Of a stretch of DNA of 64,000 nt, positions 53,867 through 63,256 are shown in pieces (the stretch's first letter is position 1; each line of letters starts with the position of its first letter). Source of the stretch: Nitzschia putrida (taxonomy: Eukaryota; Bacillariophyta; Bacillariophyceae; Bacillariales; Bacillariaceae); assembly GCA_016586335.1 (NCBI GenBank), contig BLYE01000023.1, positions 1 to 64,000 on the forward strand. The letters run 5' to 3'. The notes under the pieces were generated by a model. The model was not told where the DNA came from. It ran no database searches and saw nothing but the letters and a program-made list of their open reading frames with translations. The translations under genes and the position numbers were made by a program.

Positions 53867-54829
53867 TCACAGAACCAGAGCCTCCATGCAATAATGGTAG
53901 TTGGATGCTATCTCGTGACCGGGAAATACACTCCCATTGTCATTGCACTCGGAGTATGAGCCATTGTTATCCCCTTGTTTTTCAGCATAGACACCACCCC
54001 CTCCATAGGAAGAATACACGCCAATACAGAAATCGTTGCTACTCACAGTGACAGGTGAGGCAAAATAGAAGGTCTGTTCTCCATTGGGCTGAAAGCTTGT
54101 AATATCCTCTGAATGGCTGACAGAGTTCATGTTCGGTGGACCACCAGCAGCAACGACATCGGACCCCATCCAAACTTGTATAGCCACATTGTGGAAATGA
54201 GCATTAAAAAACCAGGTTCGCAAAGCAACAATAGTAAAGGGTGGAGACAACAACACGGCAAAATCGGAGACACTGTAACAATTCGCAAATTGTATGGTGC
54301 CTTCATAACACCCAAAGGCACCAGGAGAAAAACCAGGAACGCATGTTTCAGGAGTTGTAAGGTGAGACACCACTTTTAGAGGTGTAGAAGTGGGAGTTTC
54401 GGTAGGTACGAGGCTCTTCGAAGGAGCAATGGAAGGCATGCGGCTTGGACTCATGGATGGGGACATTGTGGCACTCTTGGCTGTCTTGGTAGTACCTGTG
54501 GAGCTAGTAATAATCACTGGTGCCTTTGTGCTGCTTCCAGCTGTGGTGGGAGCCTTGGTTCTTGTGGCTTTGCTTGCCTTGTTTGCCTTGACTGCAAGAT
54601 TTCGGTCTTGAACAGCAGTTTCATCATGACCAGAGAAAACAACGATATTTGAAACATTCAGAGTCGCTAATATATTGCTTTGTTGCTGCTGCTTTTGGGT
54701 AGCAGCACTCAAGCACGGCGACGACATGAGGAGTACCAACAGAGATGTCAAGACGACTGCAACCTTCCTCTGGCCAATCATTCCTGAACCAGCAGAAGTC
54801 AAGCTTGTGACGAGCAGAAAAGGAAACAT
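53867..54829 (-). CDS. Predicted secreted protein, intact sister of 40533
   Basis: 320 codons. Short N-extension plus signal peptide (MIGQRKVAVVLTSLLVLLMS), Lys/Thr linker with TKAP motifs (TRTKAPTTAGSSTKAP, KTAKSATMSPSMSPS), then a ~170-residue domain with PETCVPGFSPGAFGCYEGTI, ANCYSVSDFAVLLSPPFTIV, QVWMGSDVVAAGGPP, TFYFASPVTVSSNDFCIGVY and a C-terminal HYCMEALVL. The pattern of strands with paired Cys suggests a beta-sandwich, and the 'VWMG...F.SPV.V...F.IGV' run recalls domains of secreted binding modules, but I cannot name the family. Likely extracellular. The two damaged relatives at 39575 and 43316 show the family expanded and decayed locally. Confidence 0.75.
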   Translation of the reverse strand: MFPFLLVTSLTSAGSGMIGQRKVAVVLTSLLVLLMSSPCLSAATQKQQQQSNILATLNVSNIVVFSGHDETAVQDRNLAVKANKASKATRTKAPTTAGSSTKAPVIITSSTGTTKTAKSATMSPSMSPSRMPSIAPSKSLVPTETPTSTPLKVVSHLTTPETCVPGFSPGAFGCYEGTIQFANCYSVSDFAVLLSPPFTIVALRTWFFNAHFHNVAIQVWMGSDVVAAGGPPNMNSVSHSEDITSFQPNGEQTFYFASPVTVSSNDFCIGVYSSYGGGGVYAEKQGDNNGSYSECNDNGSVFPGHEIASNYHYCMEALVL

Positions 54830-55812
54830 GGTGATGATGGGGATTTCTTTGGAAGGCCGTAATCTACGAGGGACCAGTTGGTTGGATCAGCCGCAACAAG
54901 TGCCTGTCCACACAAAAAAGGAACTACAGCACACCAAACTCGGATCAACGCCACATATTATTTGTGATCATTACCCAACACGATGCCACGATACTTCAGA
55001 CTGTGTAAGCAATAGCAGCATCTCTACTAGCTAGCTAGCCGGGTCATGCACCAGCATCCTTTGGGCATATGGAAGCTTGACCATCACTATTGTCCGACGG
55101 TTGGTGATAGTCGGGGAAAGTTGGCTGGTGCAGAGGAAGTCACGCGTCGTGTAGCTGTGTTATCCAAATAACCAAGAAACAAGGAAAGCCAGTGCAACCA
55201 TACTACTATTGTTCATAGAAGAAGCGAGACATGGCTCTTGGTTCCAATGAATGATTGCGTTGTTGTTGCTGTGGATGTCCTCTACGGTACCTTCGACGGA
55301 CAGACAGCCGACTTCTCCGAATGGTCTATGGTAATCGACTCTTTGGACTACTGAGGACGAGTCTCCTCTGCCAAGCGCTAGATGTGAGAATCCAAAGTTG
55401 CTACAAGGTTGCAGAACTGTGTTCTTCCTTCTCTTCGAGCCGATTCATGCTGGTTGGATGTTGAAAGGATAATTCAATGCCCCAAAGAGAAATGCGGAAA
55501 TGCACTATTGTGCTTTGCCTCTGGGGCTCCTGAAAGCATCTCTGAAGATCGTGTCGTTCTTCTATGGAGGATTTTGGATCAAATGTTCTCGCAGTGAACT
55601 GATCTTTCATTCCTTTTGACAACTCTCTTTTTGCATCATCCAAACAGACGGTCCTCGTAGCTAATTCCTCTGCTACTGCTGCTGCTGTGGCGCTTGCCTC
55701 GATGAAGACACACCTAGTATGTCAATTGTTTTCATACCGAGTACTAGTACAAGGAAACAAAGACAATGTAGTACTGCCGCAGAAAAGCAAGATATGATAC
55801 TGTGCGACATGT
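54830..55812. other. Intergenic stretch with segmental duplication
   Basis: Contains ~55385-55690, a diverged copy of 50860-51120, and ~55200-55330, similar to 49090-49250 (shared ATAGAAGAAGCGAGA, GGACAGACAGCC, CTCCGAAT). No gene is supported. Confidence 0.5.
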
Positions 55813-55918
55813 AATGACGATGACTAGAGTTCCTATGGATTACGGTTGCTTGAAGAGCGGGACAATTTCAAGCAAGAACAATTACTGGATGGATGATATC
55901 AACCACCACTACATATTA
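55813..55918 (+). repeat. Cluster flank repeat, copy d
   Basis: AATGACGATGACTAGAGTTC ... GGATGATATCAACCA, ~85 bp beyond the 3' end of the LRR pseudogene 3. Confidence 0.85.
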
Positions 55919-56118
55919 TATCAGACCATCGAGACGGCATGTACGATCTACTGGTAGATTCCGGAACAATGTTCAAACCAAAGAACGGAGTTCGGTTCTA
56001 CCATTAGGAGCAGCAAGTGGCATCACAATAGAGTTGAACCAATTTCCCGTTCGTCAGTGCACAAATTTCGGTTGGTAAGGACAGAGACAGTGAATTGCCT
56101 TGCAACCAGAAAGTAACC

Positions 56119-56213
56119 TGTTGAGATGATATCTCATATAATTGAATAGTCCGCTTCTAGACTTAGTGTGGCTTGGCACAGTGGTTCGATTCCGCTGCAT
56201 ACTATTTACAACA
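56119..56213 (+). repeat. 5' terminal repeat of TRIM
   Basis: 95 bp. Contains CAGTGGTTCGATTCCGCTG, which can fold as a tRNA T-arm-like hairpin (six-pair stem with one G-T wobble, loop TTCGATT) and matches a pol III B box (GGTTCGATTCC). Confidence 0.9.
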
Positions 56214-56408
56214 TGGTAGTATACATGAGTTCGATTCTCACTAGGCTGTCAAAATTTTCACAACTAAAGATTCGTCGACGGATGGACGACTCAATGCCGA
56301 CTGTGGTGATGTCTCACAGAAATAAAGAAGATAGACATAGTGGAGGGTTGCGACATGAAGGTCGTGGCTGAAGGGCATTGATAGATCAGATATTCAATTA
56401 TGGGAGGG

Positions 56409-56503
56409 TGTTGAGATGATATCTCATATAATTGAATAGTCCGCTTCTAGACTTAGTGTGGCTTGGCACAGTGGTTCGATTCCGCTGCATACTATTTACA
56501 ACA
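56409..56503 (+). repeat. 3' terminal repeat of TRIM
   Basis: Identical to 56119-56213 by eye; followed by target duplication GTAACC. Confidence 0.9.
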
Positions 56504-57492
56504 GTAACCAACGTATCAAGTTGTCCGAGTTCCATCGGTAGACTTGTCAAGGAATTTTCCATCAAGTCCAATTTGGTCAATGATGGGAGATTCCCTAATG
56601 CCATTAGGTTGCCACTAGAAACAAACGAGGGATTTGCTATTACCGTTAGTATATATAGCTCTCACAAAGAAGAAAGGCCTTGTATCTCCGTAGGAATGGT
56701 TCTATATGCTGGACAAAACGAGAACCTGTATCAGACGACGACAAATTAGACAATCATGACTGGACATCAACCATAACGTCTCTAGGGAGGATGGAACAGC
56801 GTTCCCTTTTTGACGATAACGCATGATAGCACAACGACATGGTAACGTGCCAAACTCTATCAGGGAAACTTTGCCGTCCGAACACCATACCCCAGTCCAG
56901 TCACATTCATCCGTGCTTGGGGTGCTGGAAGGGACCCAATTCGTCAGCTTCGTAGCAGCATTCGATATGGAGTAGTACAAGACGGCTAATGCAAAACGCT
57001 GACGCCATTCTTCGACAGAAGCGACTCCGTCAAATACTCATCATTTGTAACATATTCATACGCTAGATTCTGTGGAGTGCCATCGGTCACGATCAATGTA
57101 GTGTCTGAAATCTTAGTGAAAGCATCCAGGATGGATGTGGGGGATTGGGGTGGAGACTCGCTTGAAGTGGACGAGGTGGTTGGAGGTGCAGAGGGTGCCT
57201 AGCTGGAGCTTTTGGTGGTTTTGGGAACTGTCGGCGGATAGGCATAATATCGCGATGACATGGTCTATCAGGTATCGGATACACGAAAAAATATAAATTT
57301 TATTTACTACTGTACTAGTACTAGTAGTATTTAAGTAGTGCCGTCGAGGACGGCAAATCATTCATGCAATACACTCAATCTTTGCAGATACACATTTTGG
57401 TACACCTTGTCGGGACACTCTTTTTCTTTTCTTTTTCTTCAACAATCAACCTCCTCCGATGCTTTCTCGAATCGATCATGGGATCAATCAAG

Positions 57493-58560
57493 TTATGGTG
57501 CTGCAGAGGGACAGCAAGCATCATTAAGCTGTATAGATAAGTTTGCCAGGAGAGGGTCACAAATCTCGGAAGCCAATGGGAGGGGCAGGGATGGGTTGTC
57601 GAGCAATGAAATCTGCACCAAGCTAGTGAGCCTACCTAACTCAGTAGGCAAACTTTGTAGGTTGTTGTTGGTGTCCAGAAAAAGCATTTTCATGTTGGTC
57701 AAGTTTCCCATCTCTGAAGGGATGTGGGTGACGTCAGAAGCTTGGATGTTCAGATTGGTTAGGCTTGTCATCTTTCCGAACTCCATTTTGTCCAATGCTA
57801 AAAGATTGTAAATTGCTGAGCCTTCCGAGCTCAGAAGGAATGCTTGTGAAATCGTTTTTTAAAAGGGCCAAGTACTTCAAAGCACTTAGCTCCCCAAGCT
57901 CGGTGGGGACGCTTTTCAGTGAATTGACATCCACGATCAAACTGGTTAGTGCGGTATACAACCCGATCTCGGTTGGTAGACTGGTCAATGGATTCTGCCT
58001 CAATGTTACAGACAGTAGAACACTAGGATCTCCAATGGAAGCAGGGATGCTAGTCAACGCATTGTTCGAGAAATCCAAGTACTTCAGGTCGGTAAGCGCA
58101 CCCAACGATTTAAACGTCCCTGTCAACCCCTTGCTTCCTGTTTTGGTTACACCCCAGCAATGTTGCTTGTTAGTCAATACAAGGGGGCATTCATGCAGTA
58201 CTTCCAAAGAAGGGAACTTACGTGGTTGAATTGTATCCACATTGTCTCTGTTTCCTCCATAGGCACCACAGGAAGTAAAATACCAGCGACATTGGAGAAC
58301 CAGAAGGAACCCAGTTGGATAGCTGATCGGGAGCACCGAGTGAGTAATAGAACAGAGCCATTGTGAACCGTTGACGCCATGCATAATCTGAAGACGTCCC
58401 AAGTGTCAAGAATCCGTCTGTGGAAACGTATTCATAGGCAAGGTTTTCTGGTGGAGTACCTTCTTGGAGCATCAAACAAACGTCTGCAACCTCTGCCAAG
58501 ATCTCAAGGACACTTGTAGATTCCGGGTCAGGGTCCGCATTGACAAAGGGTAATCCAAAA
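57493..58560 (-). pseudogene. LRR protein 2, truncated at 5' end, frame-shifted
   Basis: Exon 1 begins at the break near 58560 (…DPDPESTSVLEILAEVADV) and has the cap GTPPENLAYEYVSTDGFL, WRQRFTMALFYYSLG, NWVPSGSP, then a frame change to CRWYFTSCGAYGGNRDNV. An 84-bp intron (58138-58221; CCAC|GTAAGT ... AACAG|GA) sits in the same place and phase as in LRR1. Exon 2 has LGALTDLKYLDFSNNALTSI, LYTALTSLIVDVNSL, ELGELSALKYLALLKND, then a one-base shift in a T run near 57800, then FGKMTSLTNLNIQASDV and GRLTSLVQISLLDNPSLPLP, ending ACCPSAAP at 57493. The initiator is missing where the tRNA-like sequence begins. Confidence 0.8.
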
Positions 58561-58624
58561 TGGTGCTAACCCAGGACCACACATCTGATCAGTGCAGCTC
58601 TAACCGACTGAGCTACGGAAGACC
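58561..58624 (-). pseudogene. Truncated tRNA-like sequence
   Basis: On the minus strand: GTCTTCCGTAGCTCAGTCGG, a 7-nt acceptor strand, a complete D-arm (AGCTC AGTCGGTTA GAGCT) with a perfect A box, an anticodon-like arm around CTGATCAG and a T-stem start CCTGGGTT that stops inside the T loop. The 3' acceptor strand is absent; what follows reads GCACCA into the LRR2 remnant. Not a functional tRNA. It marks the junction between the LRR cluster and the transposon-rich end. Confidence 0.65.
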
Positions 58625-59017
58625 ACTTGGATTCCACATATAATGAGTATATGTATATTTTGGTATAGAGTAGCTACTAATACAGGTACATTCACAACCA
58701 CCTACCATAGGTAGGTACTCCCGACGGTTGATACTCCCCTGAATGTGCACTCATTGGTAGATGCTCCCCTACATCAGGAAGATTAACAGACCACCTCCAA
58801 CCCTCATATAGTCCCTCAATATAGGGCCAGGTGGAGGGAACTCCCCATATCCCCCAAGTCCACACTGAGCGGTCTTACTATGGCACTAAAGGCCCTGCCC
58901 ATTACCAGGTGCGGGACGATGATAGGATCAAGGCTACTCGGCTGTATCTACCATGATACCTATACTACCACACTATACGCTCAGTAGGTATGCTAATGCG
59001 ACTGTTAATCTAACAAC
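58625..59017. other. Non-coding repeat-like sequence
   Basis: About 390 bp with short GGTAGGTACTCC/GGTAGATGCTCC-type variants (58710-58775). No gene seen; possibly the terminal part of a retroelement. Confidence 0.4.
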
Positions 59018-59467
59018 TACGTAGTGACTACTCCAATATCAAACAATGATAAACGAAAATAATGAGCTAAGTTATACTCTAGAATGAAATCTTTCCACGA
59101 ATAGAATAAAGATATACGAATAGAATACGAGTAGATAAGACTACACTGCCTTCGCTAAAGTCTTGGCAAGATAGCTAATCACTCTCAGCATGAATCTAAA
59201 CTCTCCAAGATGACTTGGGTCTAGAAAAATGGTTACTACCGGTACGTAGTGACTACTCCGATATCAAACAATGATAAACGAAAATAATGAGCTAAGTTAT
59301 ACTCTAGAATGAAATCTTTCCACGAATAGAATAAAGATATACGAATAGAATACGAGTAGATAAGACTACAATGCCTTTGCTAAAGTCTTGGCAAGATAGC
59401 TAATCACTCTCAGCATGAATCTAAACTCTCCAAGATGACTTGGGTCTAGAAACATGGTTACTACCGG
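59018..59467. repeat. Tandem duplication, 2 x 225 bp
   Basis: TACGTAGTGACTACTCC starts at 59018 and again at 59243; the second copy ends GGTTACTACCGG at 59467. Only a handful of differences by eye. AT-rich, no coding potential. Confidence 0.9.
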
Positions 59468-59609
59468 ACGACGGACGTACGCCGTACAGACCGCATCCTT
59501 CCAAATGTGCAGAAGTGCAGGTAACTACTGTGTGGTCTCTACAGACACTACAACAGGGTTACATAGGATAATACATGTCTCCTAGTACGTCTATTAAGAC
59601 TAAGAATAT
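59468..59609. other. Spacer between tandem repeat and copia fragment
   Basis: 142 bp, no feature recognised. Confidence 0.4.
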
Positions 59610-60095
59610 CTAAGTAATATGCTTGGGAGTACGCTTTTGCTTAAGATTAAATACCTTGCGAATTAACTTATGAACTCTCTGTTTAATGATACGGGCGGTA
59701 GACTTCAACTTCTTCCAACCCTCAACATTGAGTAAGTCGTGCTCAACGGCATATTCTGCGCACGTCACAGGATCATCTCTAGCGACCGTAGCTAACGGTT
59801 CCCACGTAGGTTCATACCCATTCTCCCATTCGACGAGGACATTATATTTAGATCCCCTATAGTCCCTATCTTTCGATGATAGGGGTCCCTGATGGTCGAG
59901 AATGCTCTTAAACGTCCACTTAACGTCCTCAGCATCCGCTTGCAACTTAGATTGAAGAATCGAGCGGGGCGTGTAAACAGTTAGCGCATCCACATGAATG
60001 TCAGCCACGCACGCGCTCACGTTCCGTTGGTGTAGCTCATCCGCGAACACGTTAGGATCGGAGACATCTATACGTAAAGTATTGTCCCCTTCTGT
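59610..60095 (-). pseudogene. Inverted fragment of CoDi-like copia Pol with chromo-like segment
   Basis: The minus-strand ORF FADELHQRNVSACVADIHVD repeats a segment of the plus-strand element (62340-62430), then jumps to WTFKSILDHQGPL, YNVLVEWENGYEPTWEPL and DDPVTCAEYAVEHDLLNVEG, the chromodomain-like segment that follows integrase in diatom CoDi elements. So integrase has been deleted internally. The fragment is head-to-head with the plus-strand copy. Confidence 0.75.
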
Positions 60096-60466
60096 TCTTG
60101 GGCTTTACCTATATACTTCACGTGGTGGTCTTCTCTTGTATTTGTCTTAGGCATTTCATTTGAGACTGTGGGACTCAGCATAGTTGCACTGAGAATTGTC
60201 CGATCTCTCTGTTCATAGGCAATTAAATAGTCATAGAAAATTTGAACCGAATCTTTACGAATCTGTCCTTCTGAAGAGCTTTTGTGTGCTCCGCCTACTG
60301 GTAGCTGTTATTGCACTTTAGGCGTTGAATTGAGTTGCATTACTACATAGTTACATCTGGCTTTACTCCTGCTATTACGGGACGCTCTTTAAACTGAGAA
60401 ATTTGAAGTTCTCGTTTTGTGGTCGGCAGATCCTCTACACACTCATTCTACGTAGTTGCCTTGACC
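60096..60466. other. Junction and leader between the two copia fragments
   Basis: About 370 bp; no second LTR could be identified. May contain the 5' leader of the plus-strand element. Confidence 0.4.
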
Positions 60467-61426
60467 ATGTCTCCTTCTACGCGTAGTGAAGGAGCACGTT
60501 CCCGGACCGCCGCATTAACTACTGCCTTGCAAGCGTGTTTTGGTGAGAAAGCAGTTGAAGTTGCCGATGTCCTGGCTGCCTATGGCGCAGAGTGTTCTCT
60601 GCTATGGCCGCTCTTCACGGCGTAGCGGATGTCTTGAACCCGGAATTTGTTCCGGAACCCCACGATCAACCTGTATTTAAGTTACAGAATGATTTTGTCT
60701 ATAGTGCCTTACTAACTTGCTTAACAACTTCGAAGAGTAAGAAACATGTAATTGCGCACTCTACTACAAAGGATGCCCAAGCTGTTTTCCGTGATCTTGT
60801 CCGGGAATACGACACGGGTACTGACGCTGCGCTCTCGGCTGAAGATGCCGAAGATGCCTTGAAGGACCTTTCCCTAGATTCTAAGTGGAATAAACCTTAT
60901 GCTGAATTCTTCGATAAATGGTCTTTGTTGTTACTTGATCTTGAGAAGATTACCGATTCTCCTGTGTCCGCGTCCGATAAACGTAAATGGTTGACGGAAT
61001 CCATTCGCCCTAACGTCGAGCTTTCTGGGATCGCGTCGAGTTCCGCTATTATCGCGCAGCTGATGACTGGTCAAGTTGAGCATGCTGGTCCATATAGCCA
61101 ACTCAACTTCGATATGTTCTATCGTGTTCTTGTGAGTCATGCGAAACTTATGGATAAGCAACGTCCCAATCCCAATATTGGAAAGAAGCCCGGTAATGGT
61201 GGCGGCGGTGGTAGTGAGAAGAAAGGTAATCGTAAAAGGCCTGGTAAAAAGGGCAACAAAGCACCGGATAATCCTGAGAAGGCCATTAAGGATTTGGAAA
61301 CGAAAATCAAGAAGGCATATCTGCCTAAGAATGAGGAATTTAGGAAGCTCACTGCTGCACAGCAGGAGGCTAAGAAAAAGGAACTGTCCGATCTTCGGGC
61401 GCGTCGTGATAAGCTTAAGAAAAAAA
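60467..61426 (+). pseudogene. CoDi-like copia Gag, frame broken
   Basis: Starts MSPSTRSEGARSRTAALTTA in one frame, changes frame near 60590 to FSAMAALHGVADVLNPEFVP, then a helical capsid-like region (KDAQAVFRDLVREYD, KPYAEFFDKWSLLLLDLEKI) and a basic Gly/Lys tail (KKGNRKRPGKKGNK). The frame is lost again in an A7 run at 61420-61426; with one A less it reads on into Pol (KNSENPSGYDKSGSDKDDGK). Confidence 0.75.
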
Positions 61427-63256
61427 TAGTGAAAATCCTAGTGGTTATGACAAGTCTGGTAGTGATAAGGATGATGGCAAAGATGGTGGTGATGTTTTCA
61501 AACCCACCAAAGGTACGGTATATATAAAAGAAACCACCATTGTTCCCAATGGGGAATCTCCTGGTGCTTCTCCCGCCCCGACTGCTACGCCCGCTCCTAC
61601 CGTGGAGGTTAAAATCTCTGTTCCCACGACTGATACATCCCCGTCTGCAGACACCGTTCGTCGAATGATGTCAATGGCTGCTAATCAAACGGCACAACCG
61701 CCTGCTGCTCAGCCACGGAAGTCTGTGATTGCGGATGGTCAGACGTATTATGCCGGTGCCCACCGTACTATATATGCAAACACTTCCCAGACCACCATTC
61801 GCGGTTCTCTCATTGATGGAGGGGCAAACGCGGGTTTGAGTGGTTCTGACGTGAAAGTGCTTACCGAGACTACTAAGACCGCTGATGTGGTTGGTATAGA
61901 CGATCATACGCTTGAATCTGTTCCTATTTGTACCGTCGCGGGTTATATTGAATCCACGAATGGTCCGATCATTGGCATTTTCAACCAATATGCCCACACT
62001 GGTAACGGTCATACTGTTCATAGTGTGAACCAGTTGTTGAGCTTTGGTCAGGGTAGCAGTCAATCTATACGTACACCTGATGGGTACGTGATTCCCCTGT
62101 ACATCGGTTCTGGCTTAGCTTATATGGACATGCGCCCTCCTACGGAGGAGGAGTTGGATAAGTATCCTCATGCTATCTTCACTAGTGATTCCGATTGGGA
62201 TCCTACGCGATTAGATGATGAAAATACTCCTAAAGATACTAGTTCTGTTTACGAACCCTACTCTGGTATACAGGTTCAGTCGGACCCTCTTAAGATCGAT
62301 GTTCAGGCCAATTCTTTACGTATAGATGTCTCCGATCCTAACGTGTTAGCGGATGAGCTAGTACACCAACGGAACGTGAGCGCGTGCGTGGCTGACATTC
62401 ATGTGGATGCGCTAACTGTTTACGCGCCCTGCTCGATTCTTCCGAGTAAGCCCGATTTTGAAAAACTTAGACCATACTTGCTCTGGGTACCGCTTCCACG
62501 TATTAGGGAAACTATTCGTTACACGACCCAATGGTATCAGGCCGACGCCCGCATTCCTATGCGCAAACATTATAAGTCCCGCTTTCCCGGGGCCAATGTG
62601 CCACTACTCAATGAGGTTATCGCCACTGACCCCTTCTTCTCTGATACTCCGGCTGCCGATGATGGTATCGCGGGGCACAGTTATATACTGGTACTCATAG
62701 TCATTTTACAGATGTATTCCCGATGGCAGATGAAACAAATATGGACCGTACTTTACGGGATATTATAGCGAAGCATGGTGCCCCTAAGGGCCTTTTTAGT
62801 GATAACGCTAAGTCGGAAACGTCTCAGAAAGTTCTGGATATTCTCCGTCACTATAACTGTGCTTATTATCGTTCTGAACCTGATCATCAACATCAGAATC
62901 CCGCTGAGAGACGTATACAGGATATTAAGAGACACGTGAATGTGACTATGGACCGGACTGGCACCCCTGCCATGTGCTGGCTTTTATGTCTAGAATACGT
63001 TATTTATTGTTATAATTGTACCTCCTTGGCGTCGAATAATGGCCTTACTCCGTATGAACTTGCATTTGGTCAACGCCCTGATATTTCAGCTATGCTTCAG
63101 TTTCGTTGGTTTGAGCCCGTGTATTTTGCTGTGCACGATCACGGGTTCCCATCTGACTCTGGGGAGGCGTATGGTAGGTTTGTTGGCATTGCCCAACATC
63201 AAGGTGATGTTCTCACGTACTTAGTACTCACTGGGGCGAGGGAGGAGTTTCCGTGA
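61427..63256 (+). pseudogene. CoDi-like copia protease and integrase, 3'-truncated
   Basis: Protease with active-site GSLIDGGANAGLSGSD; downstream FEKLRPYLLWVPLPRIRETI, MRKHYKSRFPGANVPLLNEV; a frame change near 62690; then integrase core with MADETNMDRTLRDI, GLFSDNAKSE (Asp) and QNPAERRIQDIKRH (Glu), NGLTPYELAFGQRP. It ends about 63240 (GRFVGIAQHQGDVLTYLVLT) before reverse transcriptase and RNase H. Order protease-integrase is that of Ty1/copia. Confidence 0.85.

Larger units (their letters stand above)
56119..56503 (+). mobile_element. TRIM (terminal-repeat retrotransposon in miniature), 385 bp
   Basis: Two identical 95-bp direct repeats (56119-56213, 56409-56503), each with TGTTG...CAACA ends, flanked by a 6-bp target duplication GTAACC (56113-56118, 56504-56509). 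Straight after the first repeat is TGGTAGTATACATGAG, in the place and with the TGG start expected of a primer binding site. Directly before the second is GGGAGGG, a polypurine tract. No coding capacity. Inserted in an LRR pseudogene. Mobilisation would need enzymes from an autonomous LTR element. Confidence 0.9.
56004..57261 (-). pseudogene. LRR protein 3, multiply disrupted and carrying a TRIM insertion
   Basis: From ATG 57261 the N-terminus reads SSRYYAYPPTVPKTTKSSS, then a TAG, then a Ser/Pro linker (SAPPTTSSTSSESPPQSP) and the cap signature (VTDGTPQNLAYEYV). A frame change gives VEEWRQRFALAVLYYSISN and STDECDWTGVWCSDGKVSL. A few LRRs remain (GNLPSLTKLDLMENSLTSLP, MELGQLDTLVT). The last LRR is split by the TRIM at 56119-56503; deleting it with one target duplication restores VTFWLQGNSLSLSLPTEICA and the terminal ALTNGKLVQLYCDATCCS. 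Stop TAA at 56004-56006. The same family as LRR1. Certainly non-functional. Confidence 0.85.
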
